A stretch of 64,000 bases of DNA from the NCBI GenBank assembly GCA_028280445.1, contig JANQLU010000008.1, positions 62,001 through 126,000 on the forward strand, written 5' to 3'. This document shows, in pieces, positions 45,685 to 53,849 of the stretch (positions are counted from its first letter, which is position 1; each line of letters starts with the position of its first letter). The translations under genes were made by a program, and so were the position numbers. The notes beneath the pieces are model-generated. The model was not told where the DNA came from. It saw only the letters and a list, made by a program, of their open reading frames with translations, and did no database searches. The stretch is from Pirellulaceae bacterium. GTDB taxonomy: Bacteria > Planctomycetota > Planctomycetia > Pirellulales > Pirellulaceae.

Positions 45685-46185
45685 CTATTCCGCATCGGGT
45701 TGTCGACCTGATAACTCTCGATCAATTAAATAAAGACCGTTGGGGTTCCCTTCGACCAGGCGAAGTTGATCAATCACCGTTTGCGTGCTTGCCTCTTCTT
45801 CAATTTGTTCGCGGACAAACCATTCGAGAAAGACATCGGTTGCGTGATCTGTTTCCTGGCGGGCAAGGTCTTTTAGTTTGAAAATGCATTGCGTGATGTG
45901 TTGTTCATGTGAAAGTGCTTTTTCAAACAGGCTGAGCGGTGTTTCTTCGTCAACGGACGGTTTTGCCAACGCGTCCAATTCCACTTTGCCATTGCGGTCG
46001 AGGATATAGGTAAAGAACCGATCCGCGTGGGCGAGTTCCTCCTGGTATTGCATTTTGAACCAATGCGCGAATCCGGGGAGGCCGATGTTTTCGGATTCGG
46101 CGGCCATTGCCAGATAGACGTAGGCCGAAAAAAGTTCTTCGTTGATTTGTTTGTTGAGCGCGGATTGCATGTTTTGAGAAAGCAT
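45685..46185 (-). CDS. ftnA: Ferritin (FtnA type)
   Basis: 166 residues from ATG 46185, with AAAGGAATCCA just upstream; an in-frame ATG at 46269 is not supported. All ferroxidase residues align at E. coli FtnA numbering: E17, E50, H53, E94, Q127, E129, E130. Non-haem 24-mer iron storage in the cytosol. It begins MLSQNMQSALNKQINEE, a typical ferritin N-terminus. The helical segments are full length. Upstream gap to the S9 peptidase gene's terminator is about 180 bases, so it is a single transcription unit. No Fur box was identified. Confidence 0.95.
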   Translation of the reverse strand: MLSQNMQSALNKQINEELFSAYVYLAMAAESENIGLPGFAHWFKMQYQEELAHADRFFTYILDRNGKVELDALAKPSVDEETPLSLFEKALSHEQHITQCIFKLKDLARQETDHATDVFLEWFVREQIEEEASTQTVIDQLRLVEGNPNGLYLIDRELSGRQPDAE

Positions 46186-46364
46186 TGGATTCCTTTGCAG
46201 GAGTTGATGTTTGTTGTCGTAAGTAGAACTATATATCCGTTGTTTTCCGGCGACAATAACGAGTCGCATTTTTGGTCGATTCGTTGCGATTGGAGCGGAT
46301 GAGATTGAGTCTCAGTTAAACGAAGAGTATTTTGACTGGCAAATTATTCCTCATTCAGCAACAA

Positions 46365-46394
46365 AAAAACGCGTTCCGAGTGGAACGCGTTTTT
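46365..46394. terminator. Strong bidirectional hairpin terminator after the S9 peptidase gene
   Basis: A perfect 13-bp stem AAAAACGCGTTCC / GGAACGCGTTTTT with a GAGT loop; the A-run on the left arm serves as a T-run for the minus strand. It lies 25 bases beyond the peptidase stop. Confidence 0.92.
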
Positions 46395-46418
46395 GAATTT
46401 TAAATAGTATTGGCGGAA

Positions 46419-49400
46419 TTAACGACGTGGTCGTGCTTTCTCTTTTTCGCCAATATTTGGCCCAGCTTGATAATCGTCCAACAAATGCTCGGCAAAATAT
46501 TCGTACATGCGTTGAGTCACATACGGCCGATATTGTCCGAAGCCGTGACGTGTTGCGGGCAGATACATCATGTCAAAACGTTTATTGGCTTTGATCAATG
46601 CGTCGACCAATCGCAACGTGTTGGCCGGATGGACGTTGTTGTCGAGTTCGCCGTGGATCAGGAACAAATGTCCTTTCAAATTTTTGGCTAACTCGGCATT
46701 GGTTGGAACTTTGATGTCAAATTTAACCTTGGCAAATTTTTTGTCGTAGTCGACTTTTTTAGATTTGCTTTCCTTTTTCGCTGTCGCTTTTTTGTCGTCA
46801 GATTTTTTGTCTTTCTTGTCAGCGTCTTTTTTGGCCGCTGTTTTCTTTTTATCATCTGATTTCTTTTGAGCGACTTTTTTGTCGTCATCCGATTTTTTGT
46901 CTTTTTTATCGTCGGATTTTTTCTTGTCGTCTTTTTCCTGTTCCTGGAATTGCCAGTTGAGATCAGGCGAGTCCGAGAACGCATTGTCGGACGACGAACG
47001 TTTTTCCCAGAACTCTCGTCCGAGTTTTTCTGGATCGAATCCGTCGGCCATTTCAAATTCATAGAAATGATCGCCGTCGGTGACGTCGTAGTTTGCTGGA
47101 GGATCCGCTGGGAAACTGCCGCGAGACGAACGCGACGAGTTGCTGGTGCGAGACGTTCGAGAACCGCTGCTGCGACTCGACGCACTGGCAATTTTCAAGC
47201 CGTGATATCGTTCGGACCAGGAGTTGTTGTAAATGTTGTTATCGTGATTTCCCGCGGTGGAGACACCGACTTTGAAGAAGTCGTTGTACGGTTCACGCAA
47301 CAATGCGGCGGCTGTCATAAATCCGCCACCGGAGTGTCCGTAAATTCCAACGCGTTCGATGTCGATATAGGAGAACCGTTGCGCGAGTTGTTCGATGGCA
47401 GCTTTTTTGTCTGCCAGGCCGTAGTCGCGAAGGTTAAAGTAACCATAAGCAGCGTAGGCTTTGGAGCGATAGGGAGCACCGCCGCGATGGCCAACCTGGA
47501 TCACGATAAATCCGAGCTGTGCGAGTTGTTGTTCACCGGCGGTTGCACTGAACGTATGTCGCGTGCCTTCCTGTTGAGGGCCGGGGTAAACATGCGCGAT
47601 GATCGGATATTTTTTCTTGGGATTGAAGTTAAACGGTTTCCAGATGTTGCCGTACAAATCGGTAACGCCATCAGCCGCTTTGACTTTGAACGTTTCGGGA
47701 CATTTCCAACCGACTTCTTTCAAACGCGAAAGGTCAGCCGATTCGAGTTTCATAATTTCGTTGCCGTCCGCATCTCGTAAAATCGAAATCGGCGGCATGT
47801 CGACGCGTGAGCAGTTGTCGACAATGTACTGGTTGGATTTGGACAGGATTGAACTGTGATTGGCATTGCCGGGATCCAACAGTTTGAGTCCGGTGCCATC
47901 CAATCGAACACTGTAGAGGTGGTTCAAGTAAATGTTTTCACCTTTTTCTCGTCCGTTGGCGATGAAATAAAGCATGCGATTTTTTTCATCGACTTTGACG
48001 ATGCGGCTGGCGCGAAACTCGCCTTTGGTGATTTGGTTTTTCAGTTTTCCATTGTTGTCGTAGAGGTAGAAATGCGCCCAACCACTTCGTTCACTCCACC
48101 AGATCATTTCACCAGAATCGAGGTAACGAACTGATTGGTAAACGAGGAATGCGTTTTGGAATCCTTCTTCGAACAGGACTTTGGTTTCGCCCGTTTTCAG
48201 ATTGAGCGAGCAAAGTTCGATATTTCGCAGCAGTCGGTCACGGCGAATAAATCGCAACAATCCTGATTTTTTGTCGAAGTGGATGTTGGAATAATTTTCG
48301 TCTTTCCATTTGGGTGCAACGCGAACAACCACGTTGTCCTGTTTTTCCGTTGCTTTGGATTTTTCACTGCCTTTGCTGGTTTTTGATTCCGTTTTTTTGT
48401 CGTCTTTGGGTTTCTCTTTGGAGCCTGATTTTTTCTCCCAAGGTTTTGCGGTTTTCTTTGATTTTGAGCCGCTTTTGGCGTTTTTGCCGAGCATATCCAC
48501 GTGCATATAGTGCAATTCGCTTTTGCGAATGTTGGGTTCACCGGGCATTGGATAAGGATATTTTTCGAGTGTTGGTCGCGGGTTGGTCAGCGAGTTGATA
48601 ACCCACAACTCTTTGACTTTACGATTGTCGCGACGATAAACGTAGAACGATTTTGAGTCGGAAGACCAGTACACCGTTGGGCGTGTTTTTGTTGTTTCAC
48701 TAACTGATGAGGTGGACGATCTGCGAGAACCAGTGCTGCGGCTGTAAGACGAGCGACTGCGACCGGCAAAGCTGTAATCTTCGGCACCGTCAAAAGTGAT
48801 TTGAATGGCTTTGCGATCCATGCTTGCGCTGACTTTTGGAATCGGCAATGTTTTTGGTTTTTCATCTTTAGCTTTTTCGTCCTTGGTTTTGTCGTCTTTA
48901 GACTCATCGTCTTTAGCCTTGTCGTCCTTGTCAGATTTTTTCGAATCTTCTTTTTTGTCTTTGTCGTCCGAGCTTTTTTTCTCTTCTTTGTCGTCCGATT
49001 TTGATTTTTGTTTATCCGTTTTTGCTTTTTTGGCCGCTTCTTCCTTGGCTTTCTTTTCTTTTTCTTTGCGAGCTTGTTCTTCGGCGTAGCCTTTCGGAAG
49101 CTGAACGTAGAACAAATTGTGTCCCTTAGCGAATACGTAAGCGGTTCGCGCTTGATTGAACACGCGGTGACCCGAGGAATTGGATCGAGACGTTGACCCT
49201 CGCGTAAATCGAGAGATGTTGATTCCACGTTCGCGGAGGCGACGCATCAATTCTTCGCGAGATCCGGTATAACCGGGAGGCATTCGAAAATTGGATGATG
49301 TTGTTGCTTTGCCAACTTTTTCAAGGGTTTCAGATTTGAGGTCGTATTTGTAGGAAACCCGGTCGGCGACGAATTCGAGATGGGTTGCTTCTTTGTTTAA

Positions 49401-49763
49401 CCGAACGCGACTGATGGGCAGTTGTTTCGGGTCAACCGGTTTTTTCATCACGGCGCCAAGTTGTGCACCGAGTTTGACACGATTGAACAAAGGCTCTTTT
49501 TTGGCGTTTGCGGGGTCGACTCGATAGTAGTTGGTGCCGTCAGAGGTTTTGTAGGAGTACCAGAATTCATCCGAGTCGCCGATCCAGTTGGGTGAAACCG
49601 ATGTGGAATACAGGAATTGACGTAAATATCTGCTGCTGTACTGAGCCGCTTGTCGATAATTCGGAGTTGTATGGCGTTTCAGTTCCTGAGCATGAATCTG
49701 TGTCACGCTCGTCGCCATCATAAAAATGCAGAGACCTAATAGTGATTTGGAAGTGTTTGACAT
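46419..49763 (-). CDS. Secreted S9 family (DPP IV-like) prolyl oligopeptidase with Lys/Asp- and Ser/Arg-rich inserts
   Basis: 1114 residues from ATG 49763 (AGGTG 8 bases upstream), with a signal peptide (about 1-26, ending QIHAQ). The N-terminal propeller resembles DPP IV. The C-terminal S9 hydrolase domain has GIYGHSGGGFM (nucleophile Ser), HGELDNNVHPAN (Asp) and RHGFG (His), so it looks active. Three long low-complexity inserts rich in alternating K, D, S and E are encoded at about 48810-49090, 48340-48490 and 46740-46950; the last sits between the catalytic Ser and Asp. Two further Ser/Arg-rich stretches lie at about 48690-48770 and 47105-47190. The inserts are surface loops of unknown purpose. 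The peptidase probably cleaves X-Pro or X-Ala dipeptides outside the membrane. Confidence 0.92.
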   Translation of the reverse strand: MSNTSKSLLGLCIFMMATSVTQIHAQELKRHTTPNYRQAAQYSSRYLRQFLYSTSVSPNWIGDSDEFWYSYKTSDGTNYYRVDPANAKKEPLFNRVKLGAQLGAVMKKPVDPKQLPISRVRLNKEATHLEFVADRVSYKYDLKSETLEKVGKATTSSNFRMPPGYTGSREELMRRLRERGINISRFTRGSTSRSNSSGHRVFNQARTAYVFAKGHNLFYVQLPKGYAEEQARKEKEKKAKEEAAKKAKTDKQKSKSDDKEEKKSSDDKDKKEDSKKSDKDDKAKDDESKDDKTKDEKAKDEKPKTLPIPKVSASMDRKAIQITFDGAEDYSFAGRSRSSYSRSTGSRRSSTSSVSETTKTRPTVYWSSDSKSFYVYRRDNRKVKELWVINSLTNPRPTLEKYPYPMPGEPNIRKSELHYMHVDMLGKNAKSGSKSKKTAKPWEKKSGSKEKPKDDKKTESKTSKGSEKSKATEKQDNVVVRVAPKWKDENYSNIHFDKKSGLLRFIRRDRLLRNIELCSLNLKTGETKVLFEEGFQNAFLVYQSVRYLDSGEMIWWSERSGWAHFYLYDNNGKLKNQITKGEFRASRIVKVDEKNRMLYFIANGREKGENIYLNHLYSVRLDGTGLKLLDPGNANHSSILSKSNQYIVDNCSRVDMPPISILRDADGNEIMKLESADLSRLKEVGWKCPETFKVKAADGVTDLYGNIWKPFNFNPKKKYPIIAHVYPGPQQEGTRHTFSATAGEQQLAQLGFIVIQVGHRGGAPYRSKAYAAYGYFNLRDYGLADKKAAIEQLAQRFSYIDIERVGIYGHSGGGFMTAAALLREPYNDFFKVGVSTAGNHDNNIYNNSWSERYHGLKIASASSRSSGSRTSRTSNSSRSSRGSFPADPPANYDVTDGDHFYEFEMADGFDPEKLGREFWEKRSSSDNAFSDSPDLNWQFQEQEKDDKKKSDDKKDKKSDDDKKVAQKKSDDKKKTAAKKDADKKDKKSDDKKATAKKESKSKKVDYDKKFAKVKFDIKVPTNAELAKNLKGHLFLIHGELDNNVHPANTLRLVDALIKANKRFDMMYLPATRHGFGQYRPYVTQRMYEYFAEHLLDDYQAGPNIGEKEKARPRR

Positions 49764-50074
49764 AAAGACACCTACCGTTTCGAAAGACATATTAACGGAC
49801 ACAAAAAAGCAGATAAATTGAACTCAATTGGCGGGGAAAAGTTGCGATCCAATGCGATCTATTTCGCTATTTCAGCCCAATTCTTATGCTGATTATAGTT
49901 GATCGAGGTTGACCGTTTCAGGTTTTGACAGATTATCCACGCGGTTCACGTTGAATTCACTGTGAAGAGCGACACTTTTGCCAATTTTGAGTGCAAACGC
50001 GTTCCATTTTTGAGTTTCGAGCTGATTGATCGGTAAAATCGAGGGGGGGAAAGTTCTCAATCAGGAGTGCCAAA
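49764..50074. promoter_or_regulatory. Divergent intergenic region, 311 bases
   Basis: Between the S9 peptidase (minus) and transglutaminase-like (plus) genes. It contains the AGGAG site at 50063-50067 of the latter. A TTGACA at 49925-49930 lacks a convincing -10 at 17 bases. No repeat. Confidence 0.35.
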
Positions 50075-51214
50075 ATGCCGATCAGTCGACGAACGATGTT
50101 GTTAGGTTGCGGGGTTGCCGGAGCGATTGCCACGACACCGCGATGGCCCGATGATTTCATGATCGCTGGCCAGCGGCCAATCCCAACCTTTAGTGTCATC
50201 CCGGTGGTTGGCGACGGTAAGTGGATTTGGACCAAACCCCCGGAAGGCCAAACTGGGTATCTCGAACCGAGAACATTCGAAATAACAACTCAAATCAAGG
50301 CGACGGGCCGCGGTCCCGCGACCCAATTGATTGCCGCAACGGTAGCGCCATCGGCCTGTCCCGAACAAAAACGACCGAAGGAGTTTGCCAAACCTCGATT
50401 TGAAAACCACGGTTGTCATTGCGGGTATCAGACTTTGACGCCCGGGGCGACCCAATTTGTGCTTCAGGCGAATTCGATTGCCGACGGACAAGTCATTACA
50501 GCGAAAGCCATTGATCGTTTTGAAATCGCGAAGTCTTATTTTGGTTATCAACGCGATCAATTTCCTGCTAAGCAGAATTTGTCCAGGAAAAAATACGCCA
50601 AGTATCTGGGAACGAGTCCTGGAATCAAAGTGCGTTCGGCAAGTGTGAGTAAAGTAGTCAAATCAGTGACTGGGTCTCAAAGTCATCCTTGGGATATCGC
50701 CAAGGCGTTTCAAACTTGGGTTTTTGAGAATATCAAAGGACGGCCGCAAAATTACACCAGCGTGGATGCGGCGATCAAAAACAAGGTTGGAGATTGTGAA
50801 GAGAGAGCAGGGGTGTTCATCGCTCTGTGCCGCGCCGCCGGGATTCCAGCTCGGCTCGTTTGGATTCCAAGCCATTGTTGGGCTGAGATTCTGTTGGTTG
50901 ACACCAATTCAAAACCTCATTGGATTCCTGTCCATACGGCTGCCTATTCGTGGTTTGGCTGGACGGGAGTGCATGAAGTTGTGTTGCAGAAAGGCGATAA
51001 CATTCCGATTCCTCAGCAGCGAAAACGTGTTCGCCTGGTTTACGATCATTTTCAGTGCAAAGGCAAAAAACCGAAGCTTGAGTTTACGATGTCGGTCCGA
51101 CCGGTTGCCGATTCAGGAAAAGATGCGGGTCCAGGCGCGCGTCAAAAAATGCCGAATGGCCGTTGGAAGTTAATTCGCAAGCATGCCGCGGATAAATTTC
51201 ACCGGAAAGATTGA
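50075..51214 (+). CDS. Tat-exported transglutaminase-like protein
   Basis: 379 residues from ATG 50075 with AGGAG 7 bases upstream. The N-terminus has a twin-arginine signal (SRRTMLLGCG). The transglutaminase-like domain spans about 205-310: DIAKAFQTWVFENIK, GDCEERAGVFIALCRAAGIPAR with catalytic C241, and HCWAEI with H267, followed by WIPVHTAAYSWFGW holding the third catalytic position region. Bacterial members act as cysteine proteases or peptide hydrolases. Residues 40-150 form a beta-rich domain with several cysteines (HGCHCGYQ). Likely periplasmic. No functionally linked neighbour: the next gene is convergent, separated by repeats. Confidence 0.88.
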   Translation: MPISRRTMLLGCGVAGAIATTPRWPDDFMIAGQRPIPTFSVIPVVGDGKWIWTKPPEGQTGYLEPRTFEITTQIKATGRGPATQLIAATVAPSACPEQKRPKEFAKPRFENHGCHCGYQTLTPGATQFVLQANSIADGQVITAKAIDRFEIAKSYFGYQRDQFPAKQNLSRKKYAKYLGTSPGIKVRSASVSKVVKSVTGSQSHPWDIAKAFQTWVFENIKGRPQNYTSVDAAIKNKVGDCEERAGVFIALCRAAGIPARLVWIPSHCWAEILLVDTNSKPHWIPVHTAAYSWFGWTGVHEVVLQKGDNIPIPQQRKRVRLVYDHFQCKGKKPKLEFTMSVRPVADSGKDAGPGARQKMPNGRWKLIRKHAADKFHRKD

Positions 51215-51228
51215 TGGTTGGAATGTGC

Positions 51229-51417
51229 AAGTAGGGCCGGTTCCCATCAGCCGATTCGAAAAGCAGCTTTGACAGGATGAACAGGATGTTTTTCGGATCT
51301 TATCCTATCAATCCTGTCCAAAGAGATTTGGAGAAGTGTAATTGGTAAGTAGTAAGTAGGGCCGGGTTCCTACCGGTCGAATCCAACAAAACGGTCGGTG
51401 GGAACCGGCCCTACTGC
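51229..51417. repeat. Family 4 repeats with embedded AACAGGAT element
   Basis: The arms TAGGGCCGGTTCCCATCAGC (51233) and TGGGAACCGGCCCTACTG (51400 region), plus an internal GTAGGGCCGGGTTCCTACC (51355 region), form two nested inverted units related to 41595-41654. Between them, TTGACAGGATGAACAGGATG and TATCAATCCTGTCCAA form a further complementary pair. Lies between convergent genes. Confidence 0.8.
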
Positions 51418-52557
51418 TTATTTCTGCTCCGCAGTTGGCAATGGAAGCTGTTGAGTGCGTAATGCCAGGATTGCCATTGCTGTGCCGAAGCTTTTGGATC
51501 GCTTGAAAACTCGATCGTTCCAGGTGTTGTCTTTGTCCCGTGTTTTCATCAACACCTTGTTAAATTTTTTAAACTCAGCGGCTTGCTTTTCTTTGGGCAA
51601 CGACTGAATCGCTTGTGCCAGATATCGGTGTCCGTAGTAAAAATAGTAGGGAGCGACGTTGTAGGGTGGGACATGGGTCCCTGTTTTCTGGCGGCGTTTT
51701 TCCAGTTCATCCCAGTATTTGTGGAATGCATCGATCGATGACTGAAGATGTTTTTGATCGCCTTTTCCCAGCAGAATGAGCGTGGTTTCGCAGCCGGCAC
51801 TGCGGGCAATCGAACCTGGGAGTTTGGCGTCGCGACGTCGGCCGCCGGTTGTTCCGCTGTATTGAAATGCGCCGTCCTTTGTGCGGCTGCTCTGGAGGAC
51901 TTTGATGCTGCGTTGAAATATCTCCTCGGGAACTTTCGCGCCCGTGGATTTTGCCAACAGCAACGCTTGAACGGCCGGTGCCGTTACAAAACTGGCGTGG
52001 GCACGTTGGTTGGCATAATTCCAGCCGCCGCCATCGATTTCTTCGGTGACCAGTGCCTCGACAAGTTTTGGGATCCAGGGATCGGTCTTTTTGATCAAAT
52101 CGGCAAAGCGGCGATGTTTTTTGAGGCGGCAAAAATAATCGAGTGCGTAAATGTGACCCCAAACGCGGACGTCGTAGCGGTTTGCCGTGCTGGCTTTCAT
52201 AAGTGGGTGCTGGAGCTCTTTGAGAACCAGTTTGGTGGCTTTGGTGATGGCGGCGTCAATCTTTTTTGCCAGCGCTGGTTCAGGTTTGTCGATGGCATAA
52301 AGTAATGACGTGCAGACAATCGATGTTCCGCCAATGCGATAACCGACCGGGATGGCACGCCGCCCGTTTTCATCGCGTACGCGATAGACGCCTTCGTAAG
52401 GCCAGGCTCCGTCGTCTTCCTGCATTTCCAACAGTCGTTGGACACTGGTAACGATTTGTTTCGAAGGATCAGGTTGGTCGTTTGCCGATTGGGCATCCGC
52501 AAACTGACCTTGGAATAGCAAGCAAGACAATAGCGCGATCAGAGACGTTATTTTCAC
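51418..52557 (-). CDS. Secreted prenyltransferase/squalene-oxidase repeat protein
   Basis: 379 residues from GTG 52557, chosen because GGAG lies 7 bases upstream; TTG 52563 sits only 1 base after it. Signal peptide about 1-22 (ending GQFADA). The alpha/alpha-barrel repeats of the squalene cyclase/prenyltransferase clan are visible: RLLEMQEDDGAWPYEG, EIDGGGWNYA, LQSSRTKDGAFQY and SAGCETTLILL. No DXDD cyclase motif is seen, so it is not a terpene cyclase in the strict sense. Many planctomycete proteins of this type are periplasmic and uncharacterised. It is last in a run after the sulfatase and esterase genes, 24 bases downstream. Confidence 0.82.
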   Translation of the reverse strand: MKITSLIALLSCLLFQGQFADAQSANDQPDPSKQIVTSVQRLLEMQEDDGAWPYEGVYRVRDENGRRAIPVGYRIGGTSIVCTSLLYAIDKPEPALAKKIDAAITKATKLVLKELQHPLMKASTANRYDVRVWGHIYALDYFCRLKKHRRFADLIKKTDPWIPKLVEALVTEEIDGGGWNYANQRAHASFVTAPAVQALLLAKSTGAKVPEEIFQRSIKVLQSSRTKDGAFQYSGTTGGRRRDAKLPGSIARSAGCETTLILLGKGDQKHLQSSIDAFHKYWDELEKRRQKTGTHVPPYNVAPYYFYYGHRYLAQAIQSLPKEKQAAEFKKFNKVLMKTRDKDNTWNDRVFKRSKSFGTAMAILALRTQQLPLPTAEQK

Positions 52558-52581
52558 CGCCAAGCTCCAGATGAAGTGGTA

Positions 52582-53811
52582 CTATTTTTTTTCGGGCAGT
52601 TTGATTTCGATCGAAGCGGAATATACCGTTTTCGGGTCACCGCGATCCGTTAACGATTGCACGATTGTTGCAATGTTGCGGTTGACTTTACCTTTGAATA
52701 ACTCTTGGTCCCCCATTTTTACGACAATGGGTTGGTCCAAGTCAATCATTTCATCATTGAGTCGGATGCGGAGTTTTTTAAGTTTTTCTGTTTTTTCAAT
52801 CGTAAAAACTTGGCCGTCGCGGGAGACCACTGCCAACGCGCCGCCTTTTTTGTTTTTTTGATCAACGGCCAACCAGTAAAACCGATCATGAGTGCGACCA
52901 GTTTGGTGCCAGATGATTTTTTTGGGGAATGGCTTTCGAGTGAATTTGGCCATCCAGGGAACGGCAACAGCATCTTTTCGCTGCATCCAGTGTCCAAATT
53001 GTTCGTGAATGACAACTTTATGTTCGTAACCGCTCGGGTCTTGTTTTTTGAGTTCTGCCAGCCGTTTTTTCCATTGCCGGGCCACTTCGTTTCGTTTGTA
53101 GGCTCTGTCTTTTCCACCCATGTGTAAGGTGAATCCAATATTTCGCAGGCCAAGCGGTGAAACGCCATTGGGGTGTCCCGCCATCATCGCCGCTGCAGCG
53201 AGTTGGTCCGCCATCCGTGGGGCAAGTTGATAAACACCGTCACCGCCTGCTGAGTATCCCATGATGTAAACACGATTTGGGTTAACATCAGCCAACACGA
53301 TGGCATCCTCGATAATTCGAGTAAAGAAATCATCGATATGTCCTTGATGCCACAGATTCCAGGTATTAGTCGGTGCTCGCGGCGCGAGATAGATCCCTTC
53401 TTTGGGCTGATAGAGACGAATTTGATTGCGCCATTGTTGTTCGTTCACACGTGCCGGGGCTCCACCTCCACCGTGCATGGAAATGAACAGGCTACGGCCA
53501 TCCTTGGGTTTTTTGCCAAAGATTTTGTATTCGAATTTCATTTCCAGATCGCCAAGTTTAATTTTTTTGGCTTTCCATTCTGCAGCGCGAGTGGCTCGGA
53601 TGTGTTCGACGTGGTTTTGCCAAATTTGTTCGATCGCTTTGGCAGCGGCCGATTTTGTCAGTGGTTTTTTGGCAAATTCCAATTGTTCGATCGGTTTTCG
53701 GTCTTTGGCGTCCGTTGCCAGCCAGGATTCCAACGAATCGGGTTGTTGGCTAAATGACACTCCACTGAGGAGCGTGGCGAACATCAGGATTGGTACAAAA
53801 TATTTCATCAT
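52582..53811 (-). CDS. Secreted alpha/beta hydrolase, PHB-depolymerase/feruloyl-esterase-like
   Basis: 409 residues from ATG 53811 (an adjacent ATG at 53808 and a TTG at 53814 are equivalent). Signal peptide about 1-20 (ending GVSFSQ). Hydrolase features: SLFISMHGGGGAPA (oxyanion), VLADVNPNRVYIMGYSAGGDGVYQLAP with nucleophile in GYSAGG, LHMGGKDRAYKR (Asp region) and EQFGHWMQRKD (His). The C-terminal 110 residues form a beta-rich domain (FYWLAVDQKNKKG, IRLNDEMIDLDQP). It resembles LpqC/poly(3-hydroxybutyrate) depolymerase-type esterases that act on plant or polyester material. It follows the sulfatase by 38 bases, suggesting joint use on a sulfated, esterified polysaccharide (inference). Confidence 0.87.
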   Translation of the reverse strand: MMKYFVPILMFATLLSGVSFSQQPDSLESWLATDAKDRKPIEQLEFAKKPLTKSAAAKAIEQIWQNHVEHIRATRAAEWKAKKIKLGDLEMKFEYKIFGKKPKDGRSLFISMHGGGGAPARVNEQQWRNQIRLYQPKEGIYLAPRAPTNTWNLWHQGHIDDFFTRIIEDAIVLADVNPNRVYIMGYSAGGDGVYQLAPRMADQLAAAAMMAGHPNGVSPLGLRNIGFTLHMGGKDRAYKRNEVARQWKKRLAELKKQDPSGYEHKVVIHEQFGHWMQRKDAVAVPWMAKFTRKPFPKKIIWHQTGRTHDRFYWLAVDQKNKKGGALAVVSRDGQVFTIEKTEKLKKLRIRLNDEMIDLDQPIVVKMGDQELFKGKVNRNIATIVQSLTDRGDPKTVYSASIEIKLPEKK

Positions 53812-53849
53812 CAACCATCTTTCGTTGAGTGTTTAAATTCGTTGTTGGG

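Noticed and set aside
46866-47780. 304-residue plus-strand frame with hydrophobic F/V/L-rich start
   Set aside because: Antisense to the Lys/Asp-rich insert of the S9 peptidase; AAG/GAC codons read as Phe/Leu/Val on the other strand produce false membrane segments.
51418-52557. Squalene-hopene cyclase
   Set aside because: Only the alpha/alpha repeat is seen; the DXDD motif is absent and the protein is half the usual length and has a signal peptide.
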